64,000 nt of DNA from NCBI GenBank assembly GCA_001949185.1, contig BDGG01000007.1, forward strand, positions 1,500,215-1,564,214. Reading direction: 5' to 3'. This stretch comes from Ramazzottius varieornatus (Eukaryota; Tardigrada; Eutardigrada; Parachela; Ramazzottiidae). How positions within the stretch are numbered: position 1 is the first letter of the stretch; every line of letters begins with the position of its first letter. Below the pieces are notes generated by a model. It was not told where the DNA came from, did not search any database, and was given only the letters and a program-made list of their open reading frames with translations. The position numbers and the translations under genes were made by a program. Of this stretch, positions 37,518-50,900 are shown one piece after another.

Positions 37518-40500
37518 ATGGTCGACCACGAGTCAGCCATGCAGCCTACCCAAACGGACAAACGTTCAGGCACAGTAACCCACCGGCTGACATCCTCGAC
37601 TTTGGCTATTTACAAGGCGGTGCTGGCATTAGACACCATTCTCACCAAAGGGGACAAGCGGTGGCTGCTTTACGGTAAGCATGCAGTCATGGTAAGCATG
37701 TGGTAACTACGCGCGCTGATGTTTTACTGGAAGGATATGCTGTAACGTCATCTTCCTTTGTAGTGCAAAGCTGCTGGCTGCTTGCTAGACCTATACGATG
37801 GACAGCGCAGTCCAGCACCAACTCTTGCGGACCTCCTCCTTCTTCACCCACTGATACGTCCGGCGAGGAAAAGGCTGTTCGAGCCTTCAAGGAGAGCGAT
37901 ATTCACGGAATCTGCGTAAATGGTGAGCTGGATTATGCCAATTTGCTTCCTCGGTAGAATGCACTCAATAGTGTCCACCTGTTGCATCACTTCCCGTGAA
38001 TTGGCGTGAAACAATGCATCACTGTCTGACTTGAACATTTGCACTAACCGTCGTCTATCGCTCGAAATGTCCAACGTCACAGTGTATGCTCTTGCTGCCC
38101 GCCGCGGCTGTTTCTCGGCTAACCTCCCGATAATTTGCAGACCGGAAGTCATTCACTTCCGGTGAGTTTGACTGCACACTTCCGACCCGTATATGCGTGT
38201 ACGGAGACCATTCGTTTCGCGTCTTTAAGGCTTGTGCCAGCAGCCAGGAGCACATATCTTTTCGGTGAGTGATCCTCATCGTTTTAATACAGGTTGAAGG
38301 TTGGCAAGCTTGTAATAGAATGATAGCTGGCTTTTTCTGCAGGTCGGTATGTGAGGAACAAGTGCTGGATGACTGGATAATAACCGCGCGCATTCTGACT
38401 GATGATCGGATCGCGCTAATTTCAGCCCACAACCGTCTATGCCTCTTCAACGCCGACGCCAGCGTTTGTCACTCCACCATTTCTTGCAAAGACTTTCACA
38501 TTCTGTACGTTGCTGGTTTTTCTTTTTTACCTTGTTTCATGTGAAAGTTCCGCTTTATCGTCCACTGTAGTCTTCATAGTTATTACGTTTCACAGGTATT
38601 CAGCCTTCATCCACGAAGAAATGAACAGCGACGCAGCGGGAGCGCACAATGGTCAGCTAGTCATCTTTGGCGGTACGGTCTCTAACTACCTGTCCATCTG
38701 GTCACCGGAAATCCCTGACGAACTTCCGTCGAGAATGTCCTGCGCTACTCTGCATAAGTTACAAGGACATTCGGTACGGCCAACTTTGTTTCTGCGGAAC
38801 GAAAAAATTTTCGTGAGGATTTTTGAACTTTGTCGGAGTATTTCCTCATCGGCTGTTCCTTCCTTGCAGGGTGTCATCTTCGACATAAAGTTCGACGGTA
38901 GTCAGCAGCTGCTATGCTCGACCTCGGACGATCGGTCATGCCGAATCTACCGCGTTGTCTTTCCTTCCTCTGCTTCTAGTCAGAGCATCGGCCGGCAGAA
39001 ATGGGCTGGAGCTTCTTTCCAGCTACTGCAGGCCGTCTTCGGCCACGAAGCGCGTGTCTGGCGAGTCCTGATCCTGGCCAACCTTCGCCTCCTGACTATT
39101 GGCGAAGACCTGCGTCTGTGTCTGTGGAATGCCGCAGATGGTGGCCTGATCAAACAATGGTCAGGACAGCACAGCGGTCTCAACATTTGGAGCGTCACCG
39201 CTGAACAAGGTACGGCATCAACCTGATATCTGCTTAGAAGTACATTGATGGATTTGCTTTTTCTTTTGCAGTGAACCAAGACTGGGTAGAAATCTTCACC
39301 GGTGGCGCTGATGGTAGCATTATCCAGAATGGCTTTAGCACTTCGGCCCGTAATAATGGAGGTATGATGGGTGGCGATACTCGCAGTAGCGTGGCTCCAT
39401 CCTCGAAGAGGGTGCGCCATGTGGCCATCATGGAGGAAGACCAGCTGTTGATAGTAGTAGATGGTGGCCTGTTGTACTCGGTACAAGTGGCAAAGGGCCA
39501 GTGGACTTTGCGATGGCAAGATGTCGCCTTGAAGCAGTGCGTAGCTTTAACCAGCCATAAGGGGCTACGCAAAACGGCCATTATCACTTGTACTGGCCTA
39601 GTAGCAATTTACGATGCTGGCCATACCGCCCAGATGAAGTGGCTGGTGGACGTCAGCTGTCACTGCCTGCAGGCTCTTTGGATTAGCGGGGCTGGCCAGA
39701 AGGCAGTCAGCCTGCTGGTTTCCGGTCCCAGTCAGGTCTTTCACTTGTTGGCTTATGACAGCGCAAAGACCTTGCTGGAGAAGACTGCAACCCTGCGCAT
39801 GCCGCAAAACACCTGGATAACGGCGGCAGCACAGGTGGAGCATGTCTTGATATGTGGAGATCGCGCGGGCTCGTTACGCATATTTCAATTGGAGGAAGAC
39901 CGTTGGCAAGAAGGAGAGGTGCTACTGCATGTCCACGGGGACAGCCAAGTGTGCCAGGTAGGCTTTTTTTGCACCTAGGCCGCTTGATTGGATGTGTGAG
40001 CAAGGGAGTTTCGTTCTAATCTATTGGCCGATAGACCACCAGCTTTGATGAGGGGCTTTGTTTGTTTGACAGGTTGAAGACAGCAGTGACGGGGTGGTAG
40101 TGACAGCCGGCCGCAGTGGACAAGTTATCTGCTGGCGTCTGACAGGATCGAGGCTGGACAAGTTGCGGGTCATGCAGGTGGACAAGTCCATTATCGAATG
40201 GATGTCGGGCTTTGTCTTGCCGGCGGGCAAGGTGACCGACCTCGTCGTCTTGGGCTTTCGAGGCCGCAAGTTTGTGGCGCTGGCCATGGCCGGTCAGGAC
40301 AAGGTGATGGAGGTGGACTGCGGCGGTGCTCATCGCTCCAACGACTGGGCTTACTTTACCGCCAGCGCTCTTGCACGCTTCGCTTTCGTCAAGACTACCT
40401 CGGTCAAGTGGCGCGATGCCCAGTTACTCTCCCGCGCTGCAGCGCAACGACCTTCCTTGGTCAGAGTGGGCTTGCACGGACTGCAAATCTGGTCAGCTGG

Positions 40501-41894
40501 CTGTTTGCAATCAGCCGAAGGACGAGGCTGGACCCTGGCCACGGCTAGCGAGGATACCTCCATCAAAATCTGGACGGTGTCGCCGCTGGATGACATGACG
40601 GCGGCGGCGCCTCCAAAGGGGCTGACGGCGCTGCTGGCTACCGCTCAACAACATTTGTCGTCGGTCCGCGTCCTAAAGCAGTCCCTGCTGATGCCCAACA
40701 GCCTTTACAGGTACAGTATGGCACCTTGTTCCCTTGGTCATATGGCGTAACTCTACGTAGTCAAACCCTTCTGGTTGCGTTTTTCCAGACTGAAAAGCGG
40801 TGGCCAAGAAATTATCATATTCTCCAATTCTCTATCTTTGTCTGTGTAGTGGCGGTGGTCGCGGGCAGTTGTTGCTGTGGCGTTGTGCGGATAGTGCGCT
40901 GTGGACAGAAAACGTCAGCGTGGTGGCCAGCTGGTCCTTGTATGCCGACACTGTGCGCAAACGCTGGTCCGACGACGCCATCCTGCAGCCTGACACGCGC
41001 ATCATGGACCTGGACGTGGTGGCGCTGCAGCAGCTCGAGCTTTGCGCCGCAGCCAGCTCCGATGGCCGCCTGCGCTTTTTCCTCAGCTGTCCCCACAGCC
41101 AACGCTGGCTGCTGCCCATAGGACAAAGCAGTGCTTTCCCCTGCTGCCTCTTGCAAGTACGACTGCTGCAGTGGGATGCTTTCTTGTGGGTGCTGTCGGC
41201 GGGCACCGACGGCATGCTGACTATTGTCGACATTACGCACTTGATGGCTATGCCCAGTGGTGACGCGCCTGTCGTCGATATGCAGAAGACCGACGTGGTC
41301 GTGTCTAGACGACTGCATCAGTCCGGTATCGGCGCCCTCGACCTTCGCTGGCTGCGCCATCAAGACCGTCTGCACATTGCCAGCGGCGGCGATGATGGCG
41401 CCATCTGCCTCCTCTCCCTTCATCCCCGCCAGCCAGCGACACAAGAAGCTGCACTAAGATGCAACAGCGCGGCTCACAATACCCAGATTTCCGGTAGGTT
41501 CCTCCACTCTACTTCTTCTTAGATTAAGGCACCCACTGTAACCATGCAGTACGTTGTTGTTGACAGGTTTGTCCTGGTTGAGCAGCAGTCGTGTCGTCAG
41601 TGTGGCCAAGGACCAGCTGGTCAAGCTGTGGAAAGTCGACTGGACAAACAGAACGGTAATATCATGTAGTTCCTTCTTTCAACAAGCTGCTTATCCCATA
41701 GTCTTTTGGACTGGAGGTGGCTTTTTGTTTAGATTGAGCTGCAACAGTGGCTGTTCAGCTGTGTCTGCGACGTGTCCTGCCTCAGCGTCTGCCAGGGCAA
41801 TGGTTCAAGAGGCAGCGAGGAGAAAGACCAGAGAAGAGATGTACTAGTAGCCGGTGCCGGCTTTGAGCTGCTGCGCCTTGATATGGGACCATAG
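37518..41894 (+). CDS. WDR6: WDR6-type WD40 protein, tRNA 2'-O-methylation partner (1112 aa)
   Basis: Exons 37518-37674, 37764-37922, 38141-38264, 38343-38504, 38596-38773, 38870-39209, 39272-39957, 40073-40710, 40850-41493, 41567-41655 and 41733-41894 sum to 3339 bases in one frame; human WDR6 is about 1121 residues. WD repeats are visible throughout: LLCSTSDDRSCRIYRV, FGHEARVWRVLIL, GEDLRLCLWNAADG, ATASEDTSIKIWTV, IASGGDDGAICLLSLHP. The family-specific CGGAHRSNDWAYF matches the CGGGHRSWAF of WDR6. In humans and yeast (Trm734/Rtt10) this protein guides FTSJ1/Trm7 to methylate position 34 of tRNAs in the cytoplasm. The extreme N-terminal exon pair is the least certain part. No FTSJ1 gene is in the window. 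Confidence 0.92.
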
Positions 41895-44800
41895 GTACGC
41901 ACAAGAAAAACAGGTGGCATTACCGATGGAAGACAAGACGCTTCCCTGCTATTTATGCATTTTGCTCATGCGGCCTGCGATTCTTACAGGCTCTATAGGA
42001 AATAATTTAGAAGCTACTGGCGGGCCAGCTGCTTGTCATTCAGCGATGCCAGGCGTCGTGTACGTAGAACATGCAACGAATTAACCCCAGGATTTCTCGT
42101 TCATATTAGCGTAGCTCCAACAGGACCGACTGACAAAGTGGCTTTCTAGGTATCAACTGAAGAGTGGTTTGGTCTATCAATGGCAAAGGACCACAGTGTT
42201 CTCAAGAGAATGAATCGGCTCAACGATGGCTAGTATAAAGTGGGCATGGGGCGACACGTAGGATCAGAGTTTGCTGGAAGACACTGGCGTCTTTCCTGGA
42301 CAACCCATAGGTGAGTACGCATAGACCTTTTTGCTTGTGTGGCTTATTGTCACGTGTGGAAGGGCTGGTGTCGTCCGGTCAGTTTCTGGACCATCTGTGC
42401 TGGACAGGTTGAGAAGGAAAGATGTAGGACAGATACGGTCTCAGACTGCTCGATCCTCTGCTTTGTATACGGGGAAGCCGTACGTCAGGTCAGATTCCAC
42501 AGCTGGGCTACGCTCCACTGTGTGCTGGCACGTAGACGGAGGAAGCGTACACCCGACGGGAAGATAATGATAGCGTGTCTTGTGGGTGGTTGCCGTCATT
42601 CCTCGAATTGCTCGAGCTTATCGATATGCAGGACACGTCAAGTTGTCTGTTGGGACAGGTCCTCTGTGGTGGTAAGTAAGACACCAGCATGTGGGTTTGC
42701 ATAGTAGGACGATGCAGCACTTGCAGGGAAGTATCCTAGCCCTTCCCTCTCTCCCTCTTGCTGATGCGAGGCTGGCCTTTGCCTGCGCTATCAGTCCTTC
42801 CTTCCCTCCTCGCTCCCGTTGTTAGTACGAGTTGCATGGCGCCGTTCACTGCCTGTGCCAATGCTGTATGGCTCAGGGCCGGCTGGGGTCGCCGTCACGT
42901 CAAGACAGCAGCCCAGGCAGTTTAGCCCGACTTTTTACCCAGGCTGCAGCCATCGCGGGCAAGTACGTCCAACCGTTTATCGCTCTTGTTCTTTCACCTT
43001 TCTCCTTCTTGTCCGTCTTTTACCATTCCTTGAAAGGATCAAGGCTTTTTTTGCTTTCCGGGGAATTTGTGACAGTGGATTATATAGTGGAGTACCACGG
43101 CCGTTCTCTTTTGCTGATCAGTGGAAAGGTGCCACGCCATGATTGCAAACTGATCGGACGTTGTCGCAGGTGCGTCACTTGATCTGGGCAGTGTGTCCAT
43201 TCCGGATGGACTCCGATAGAGAGTCTACTAACTCTTCGGTGTTGTCTTACTTTATTCCGATATGTGGTTCCGGTAGTGGATAATATGTGATGCAGAGCCT
43301 TCGGCAAACTGACGGAAGGTGTCACATGCACGTTTTTCGCTGGAAGGAGCTGTCCTTGTTTTAGCTTGGTGTAGCAATTAAGGTGGCTGGAGTATATCAG
43401 GCCGATCATGACTCGTCAGAAGTCACCAAGTTAAGTGACGGACCGCTGCAGGATTTTATGTGGTTGAAGGAGCTTTGGAGATGGCATATCAGCGTTGGTC
43501 CGATGTACAGGTCACATTATTTTTTTACGCGGCGGTCTTCCCCAAGTTTGTCTTTGGCTGAAGCAGTGGTCGATATAAGCTGTGAGCCAGAGCGTGATAT
43601 GTGCTGTAGGGCGCTAGGTTGCTGGCATGGCTTGTTGCATGAGGATGATGTGGTTATGAATGGTGGGGAGCGGGTTTAGGCCGGCAAAAGGGGATATTGA
43701 TCATTTTGACTAAGTTGGCCGCTGCATGCCATGCATACCAACCAGCACACTACTGCATTGCCATAACATGTTCCCCTTTTGCCGGCCAGCTGCTGGCCAT
43801 CTTAATGACGGCCCCATATTCCTCCTTGCTTCATGGCTGTGATCTAGCTGTTAACCAAGTTAAACATGCACTTAACTTCCAACCAGCCTTGACGTGCTTT
43901 GTGGACTGGCAATCACGTTAACTGACATGCGTAAAGGGCAGTGGCGGCAAACTTGGTGGGGATGTCGGCCTTTTGTAGAGTACGGGGTGACCAGAAAAAG
44001 CTTGAGTTTGCCATATGTCAGTGTGCAACAATGGTGTGTCATTAGTGATCACTAATTATGGTGGCGGATGATACGGTAAATATGTAGTAGCACCAAGAGG
44101 AGGTTGAATAATTTCAATGGGAAATGTGAGGACAGCAGACAAAATGTTGCAGCTGGTTGTTGGCGGTGGGGTTCGCCGCATTGCGGGAGGGCCAGCTTGT
44201 GTGTATGTGGGGGGACAGGGAGGGCAGGCAGGCACTGTGACACTTACACAACACATCGGGGCCATCATTGTGCCATTATCTTGTTGAATTGGCCAAGTTA
44301 GTGAATGTGATGTGGATGGGATGGAAAGGAGAGGAGAGGCAGCAAGAGATGAAAATGGGATGTGATCTCATCTGGCAAGAGCCAGCTACAGCTCGCCAAC
44401 CCCAGCCAGCCGCCGTCCTTTACGTCAGCCTTCATTTCCATCCCCACCATGGCCTATGCGCCTTCCCCCTCTCTCCTGCCACATGTCAAATCTCCTGACT
44501 TTGCACTCTTTCCTCCCATTACGCATGACACTAGTCTCTTCCGGACCTGTGATGTCATCTCCGCCACTCCGAAAGCATTAACCTAAATAGGCCAGCTTTT
44601 CCAGGGGTTTAATCTGCTGATGATTCGTTTGCCATATCTGACGTAAGGGCGACACAATCTGCGCAAATTGCTCCTGCAAATTGCGGTACATGTTGGCTGT
44701 AAGAAACCTGAGAGGCGGCTTTCTGCCTGTTGGTAAGGCTATTTTGATAGTCTTAGTCCTCGGCCATCCAGCAAGGTCTTTGTTTTTATTAAGGATGGAA

Positions 44801-44991
44801 TGGTGAAAGTGGCTGACCAAGGTTTCTTTTCCACAGAGAAGTTTGAGGTGATGGATGGTATGGGGCCGAAGATGGGGTGGCAGTGGTGAAGGATGAATGG
44901 TTGTTGCGCTTGATGCAGCCAATTTAAGGCCTCGCTGTGCCCACTATACCGATGAGGTCGCGCGGCCTCGCTGGCGCCAAGAGAGGTAACG
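41895..44991. other. 3.1 kb intergenic region before RIM
   Basis: No recognisable exon. Contains the WDR6 3'UTR, a short perfect inverted repeat at 43679-43787 and presumably the RIM promoter. Additional RIM 5' exons from other promoters could lie here but none could be supported. Confidence 0.4.
43679..43787. repeat. 16-nt perfect inverted repeat, 77-nt spacer
   Basis: GGCCGGCAAAAGGGGA at 43679-43694 recurs as its reverse complement at 43772-43787. The match is perfect over 16 bases and includes an FseI-type GGCCGGC. It could be a small mobile-element end or a chance hairpin. Confidence 0.7.
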
Positions 44992-47900
44992 ATGGCCGAC
45001 GCCTTCCCCGAGCCAGACCTATCTCATTTGACGGAAGAGGAAAGGCGGCAGATCCAGCAGGTCTTGCAGCGCCAAAAGCAGGAAGAGCAGAGAGAACAGC
45101 TGGTGCTGGGGTAAGAAACGTCCGACCAGCCCATCCCTCCCATGTGTCGCAATTGTCATGTCTAAGTCTAATTGACGTCTTACACGACAGGAACCTGGCA
45201 CAGGAAGTGCAGCAGATTGAGCAGCGTGTCCTGCAACAAAAGACCCAACAACAGCAGCCATCGCCATTTGGTGGTGCCAGTGATAAAGAGGGCCTCTGTG
45301 ATATTTGTCAAAAGGTATGCTAATGTTATTTTCCGTTTTTTATCTGTTGAACTGACCATGTTTTCTGTGATAGGTCAAGTTTGCTGACGGCATTGGTGAG
45401 ACGAAGTTCTGCTCGTTTTGTTTTCTGAACTCCCCCTCCTCCTTGGCTGTGTAATGTTATGTTATGTATCGTCTGCTTTCCAGGACACGAATGCAACTTC
45501 TGCCATCTGCATTCTTGTGCTAGGTATGTTTACAGTGATCGTTGTCGTCACCGCCCACTCCCACTTAACTGAATGTTTTTGGTTGAACAGATGCGGGTCG
45601 AAAGCCCCTATCAAGAATGGCAAGGTAAGAAGGGTGTGTTTGGTTCCTGATGGGAAGCCTCTCCCGGCAAATGAAGAAATGATAGAAATCTCAGTTCTCT
45701 GAACCCAGACAACTTTCTGGATATTATGGCATGATTGACGAGTGATGTGATTTGCAGTTTATCTGGATTTGCACACTGTGTCGCAAGAAGCAAGATTTGC
45801 TAAAAAAGACGGGTAAGCGTAATGAGGCGTGTGCACTTTGCCAATCAAGGATTGTCCATCAATGTGTAGTAGGCTGTTGTTCTGGCTGCAGGTAAATGGT
45901 ACCATGGGAAAGGCGACGAGCTGCTGGCGGAAATTGATGAAGCAGCCTTGGCCGGTGCGGGCGTCGGCCTTTCGCGTGATGGAACATCCTTGGTGGTCCA
46001 TGGCCATGCAGCGGCCAGTGCCGTCCCTCCTCCCTCGCGCATCCTTCAGCGCCAGCAAAGCCACGACCCCAATGCCGTCCCTCGAGGTGCCTTGAGCAGT
46101 CAGCAGCAGCGTCAGCAGTCGCTGCGTCGACACGACACCGTCTCCCATAACGGGCCACCAGCAGCGGAGGCCTTGCGGGCCCAAGGACGACGGCCTTCCC
46201 TGCTGGCCGGCCCGCTACCACCGCCCTCCTCTGCCTTTGGCCCGGCTGCCAACAGTGCGAGGCCCCAGGCAACTTCAGCAGCCCCTCCTGCTGCTGCCAG
46301 TGGCCATCGCTTCGGCCCGCCGGCGCTGGGTCCGCCACATGCCCCTCCTCAGGCGCGTCAGGCCCACCCACAGGTTGGTTTCTTCTTTCTGCCCTCTTGA
46401 CCACCATACGCGTCTAACTTACCGCAAGTCACAATTATATGCCATCTGCTGGCCATCAGGCGGTTGTGATAGTATGGCCAGGGTCCGCGGTATACGAGAG
46501 GACAGCAGCACCCTCTGTGGTCTAAAGTGAGCTCAGCGCCCAGCAGAGGATGATGGAGTATTGGGTGTGTGGGAAAGTGCTGTAGGCCTGTGCAGCGACA
46601 AAGAGCCACACCTAGTTGATACAGCCCCGATTATGGTCAATAGGGGAGGCTGTATACTCGTCGACCTGCGAGGTACCTCGGCCTTTGTGCCAAAGTGTGA
46701 AAAGTGTGTACTTGAGGACAATAGGCAATCTCCTTGGCCACATCTGATCAAAATGGTGACGTATAGCGTCAGGCGGAGAGAAGAAAAGCCATGGCTCGAT
46801 GAGGGAGATGGTTGAAGAAGGGGAGGGGTGGTAGATCAATGGATATCGTTAAAATGTCGGAGGAAGGAGGTGTTAAATTGTCAATATGCCTGACCGGCCG
46901 TTGTATTTGTTTAGGCAACCGCCAGCGGCAGCCTGCCCAAACGTGGCCCCGCACATCCTGTACATGCTGCTCCGTCAGGTGGTCCATCGGGCAATCAAGG
47001 GCCAGCACCGCTGCTGCGTCGCGCCCACAGTCAGGATCGTTACGGCAGCGAGTACCCCAGCGATCATTCCGAGTATGAGGCGCGGCGCGGCCACTGGCAG
47101 ACGACGACGGCTCCTGCCGACCCTCATCCCTCCCTCCATCGACCAGGGCCGCTGCACCGTAGTGTAGCGGGCCAGCAAGCTCGTTCGGCCTCAGCAGCCG
47201 CTCTCTATCCACAGTTTTCTTTCAGCAGTTCCGAAGAAGAGATGCAGTCCAACATTTCCGACTTTACCATGGCGGACGACGGTTCCCTGCGCAGCTATGA
47301 CAGCCAGCACTCTATCCGCACTCACCCTGACTTGCGCCATGTCAGCTCGCCGCGGGGATTGCAGCGTCGCATGTGGCGACAAGCCTCGCAACAGGAGCAG
47401 GGCTATTACTCCCAGGAGGGATACACGTCCAGCGACTCTCGAGCGGTTAGTAATCATCCTCTAGTCTTTCCCTTGTTCCTCTAGGCTGTCACATCTGAAG
47501 ATTTCTTCCACGTCGTGCGGCAGACAAAATGAGCTGCCCAAGTTGTTGATGATAGTTAGCGAGGTCTAATGTTGAATGTTGTTGGCAGGGTTCGCGGGAT
47601 GTGGTATGGCGAGAGTCGGAGGATGGTCGGCGACTGATTGGCCATCTGATGCTCCGCTGTGACCAATTTAACAATGGGGAAGGAGGGATGGGTCGTGGCT
47701 ACAGTCTGCCTTCCCAGATTGGCTTGCGGGTGGAAGGGGGCAAACGGACAGCCAGTGGGCGACTGGCGGCCTTCATTGTCCGCGTCAAACGCGGCAGCGT
47801 GGCCGACGTGGTGGGCCAGCTACGGCCCGCCGACGAGGTCTTAGAGTGGAACGGTGTGGGGCTGCGCGGCTTGGCCTTCCACGAAGTGTACAGCATCCTG

Positions 47901-50900
47901 GAGGACAGCCGGCAGGACGGCCAAGTGCAGCTGCTGGTGTCGCGCAAGCTTCAACGCTCGGCTGGCCCTTCCGCCTTCTATCCTGCGCAGGCTGAGGGGG
48001 CCTACGGAGGACCGCCGACCATGGCCTCCCTGCCTGCGCCTGGCCCTTCGCCTGCCTTGCCCTACGTCTCGGGCCGCATCCAGCTAAGCCTATACTACTC
48101 GCTGCCCGATGCCCAGCTGGTGGTCACCGTTATACAAGCTGCCGAGCTCCTGCCGCGCCCCGATGGACAAGAGCGCAACGCCTACGCCAAGCTCTACCTT
48201 CTTCCCACTTACAGGTAGGCTAGCATGTCTTGTCAGGCGGCGCTGTCCACCTCCTCTTTTTTGTCTCGGCACGTCTTGTCAACAAGTCGATAAGGGCATT
48301 GTGTAACCATCAGCCTCTAGGCAAATCTCAGCTGAAATCGTTACCTTGTAACGCCTGTAGCCTTTTTCTCTGACAGTGAGCAAATCAAGCACCGGACCAA
48401 AATCATGTACAAGACCAATGATCCACAATGGCAGCAAATCTTCTACTATTCGCACCTGAAAGAATCGGAGATGCTGAGCTTGACGCTGGTCGTCACCGTC
48501 TGGGACTATGAACGGCATCGTCCAACCAGTAATGAATGCATCGGCGAGGTAACTTATCGTACTCTGTGGTCTCTTGCTGGTGGTAGTGGCCCACACATCA
48601 TCTGTCATTGTAGGTATCTGTTCAGCTGGCGCAAGTGTGGCTGAACGATGAGCCCTCCTGGTACTACCTAACCTATCCTGACCTGGAGCTGCAGCAGCAG
48701 CAACGCCAGCCTGCCTCCTTACGCTCCCATCGATACCGCAGCATGGAGGAGGATTACGGCCCTAGCCAAGGCTTCTCCCCCACCAACAGTCCGTCGGCCT
48801 CGCGTTTAAGCGGCGATAGCATCCTACTGGATGATATGGAAGGTATTGATCCGTCGCCGCATTGATTGATGAGGCCGTCTTATCGACTGTGACGCTCACA
48901 AGAGCAGCAGATTTAGTCGCCCTTACTTCCCCCCGTTTTGAAGAGACGGCCTAAAAGATAAACACGCTGAAGGGAGGCCCAAGCAGCTTCAGACTTGAAT
49001 GAGCGGATAAAAGCTTGATTACATCCGCTTTTTATCAAGTGTGTAAAATGCGCGCGCGCGAGAGAGAGAGAGTGGGCGCTTATAAAGTAGGGCCTGGCCG
49101 CCATCGTCGATTGTCCATCGATCGATCGATGAGCGGCAATAAGGCCATATATACAGTCCACACTGTAATTACATTGACAGCCTTGCCAGCCCGTCTCTAC
49201 AGCGCATGATTATCTTGCAGTGGTCGATCATCGGCGACGCCGACAACAGCCCTCTTCTATTTCCGCCTCTCGCCACAATCTCGCCCAGGCCGCCGCTGCC
49301 GGATATTACGATCGCACCGATTCACCTCGCAGTCGTCACCGTTCATCGACCTTACAGGGCCAGCAGTATTATCGCCAAAATAACCACGACTTTCAGGCCC
49401 TGGCCTATCCTAACGGTAAACCAGTCGCTAGTTGATGTAAACCACTGAAGCCGCCTAATGCATAATGCCAGAGAGAAAATGTGGGGTATCTCTCTCTCTC
49501 TCTGCAGAACGGCGAGGACGGCGTGAGCATCATGAATACAACGACGATCTGGCAGAAGAACTTGGGCCTCTGCATGGCCAAAGGTCCCAACGGCGGTCAG
49601 CACACCACTCGGCGCCACCTGTCGAGCGCGACCAAGCCTACCTCAACCATTACGATGAGGACGCCATGGGACCGTATTCCGATGACGCAGCTAGCCAGTA
49701 AGCTGCAGGCCCACAACAAAGAGCTAAAGCTTTATGCCTTGCGCTCTTCCAAGTGGCATCGACTGCAATAAACTAGCCCATATAGGACAAGCACTGTAGT
49801 GGTAGAAGGATAGTCTCTTATTTGGTTATGTCTTTGACAGCCGTCGACCAGCGTCCAGTAGCAGCCGCAAGCGCCACCTGCCCATGGCTCCACAGAGTAC
49901 AGCTGCTTTGCGTGATCGGCGAACCTCCCTGCACAACCACCAGCGCGAGGAGGGGGCCAACGGCAGCGCGCCTCGTCTGGGGGCCGAGCACAATGTGCCC
50001 TTGTCGCTGTCGGTCCCGCCGCCTCAAGGTCCCTCATCGCCTTCCGCTCATTCCGCCCATTCGGCTTCGTCGCGCCACTCGCAAGCCACCAACAACCCTC
50101 CCAGCCTCAAGACGGCCAACGGCAAGGCTCCAATAACGCAGGTAGAAGCTGGAGCGCACTTGCTATCTAGGTGCTTATCCGTTTCACCCTTCACCGTCCT
50201 CGTCTCCCTTCATTTGACCGTCACCCTTATGAAACGTCTTCTTTTGTCTGTTTGCAGCAATTTCACCACCAGACTCTGAAGGTGCCGGCAGGAGAGGAAG
50301 AAGACAGCGCGCCAAAGGCCCCGCCCAGCCCCAATCCGTCCCATCGTTCTCGTTTGGAACAATTGTCCAAGAATGCCTCGCAAGAAGAGAACCTGGACCC
50401 GCTGCAGCTCTTGTCAGCTGAAGCCAGCAATGCTGCTGTTGCTACTGCAACTCACTCTCGCTCCTCGTCCTTACGGCGCTCCTTCCGTGGGAGTAGCAGT
50501 AACGTGGCAGCTGGCCCTCTGCAGGACAGCAACAATCGCAAGCCTAGTGTATCCCTTAGCCGCTCCAGCGAACCCACCGACAGCAATGAGGCTGGCGACC
50601 TCAGCTTACTGCTGCCCTCTAGCTCAGCCAGCCAAGCCAGCGGCAGCCAGTCGCGCTCTCGCAAACACAAGTACGTACAGTTGAGGACATTTGTGCTAGC
50701 TTAATCAGGCGAAAATTACACTAGTTGGCAGCAAGCCTGGCCGATATGATAATCCTGTGGAATTGTCGAGTTCATCTTGTCGATGTTTACAGCGACCTTA
50801 ACCGCATGCGTAGCTTGGATCTGGAGGAGACGGCTTCACAAGCTAGCGGCCTAACGGCCATCAACCTGGGCAGCATAGGGACGGGCAACATGAGCGACGG

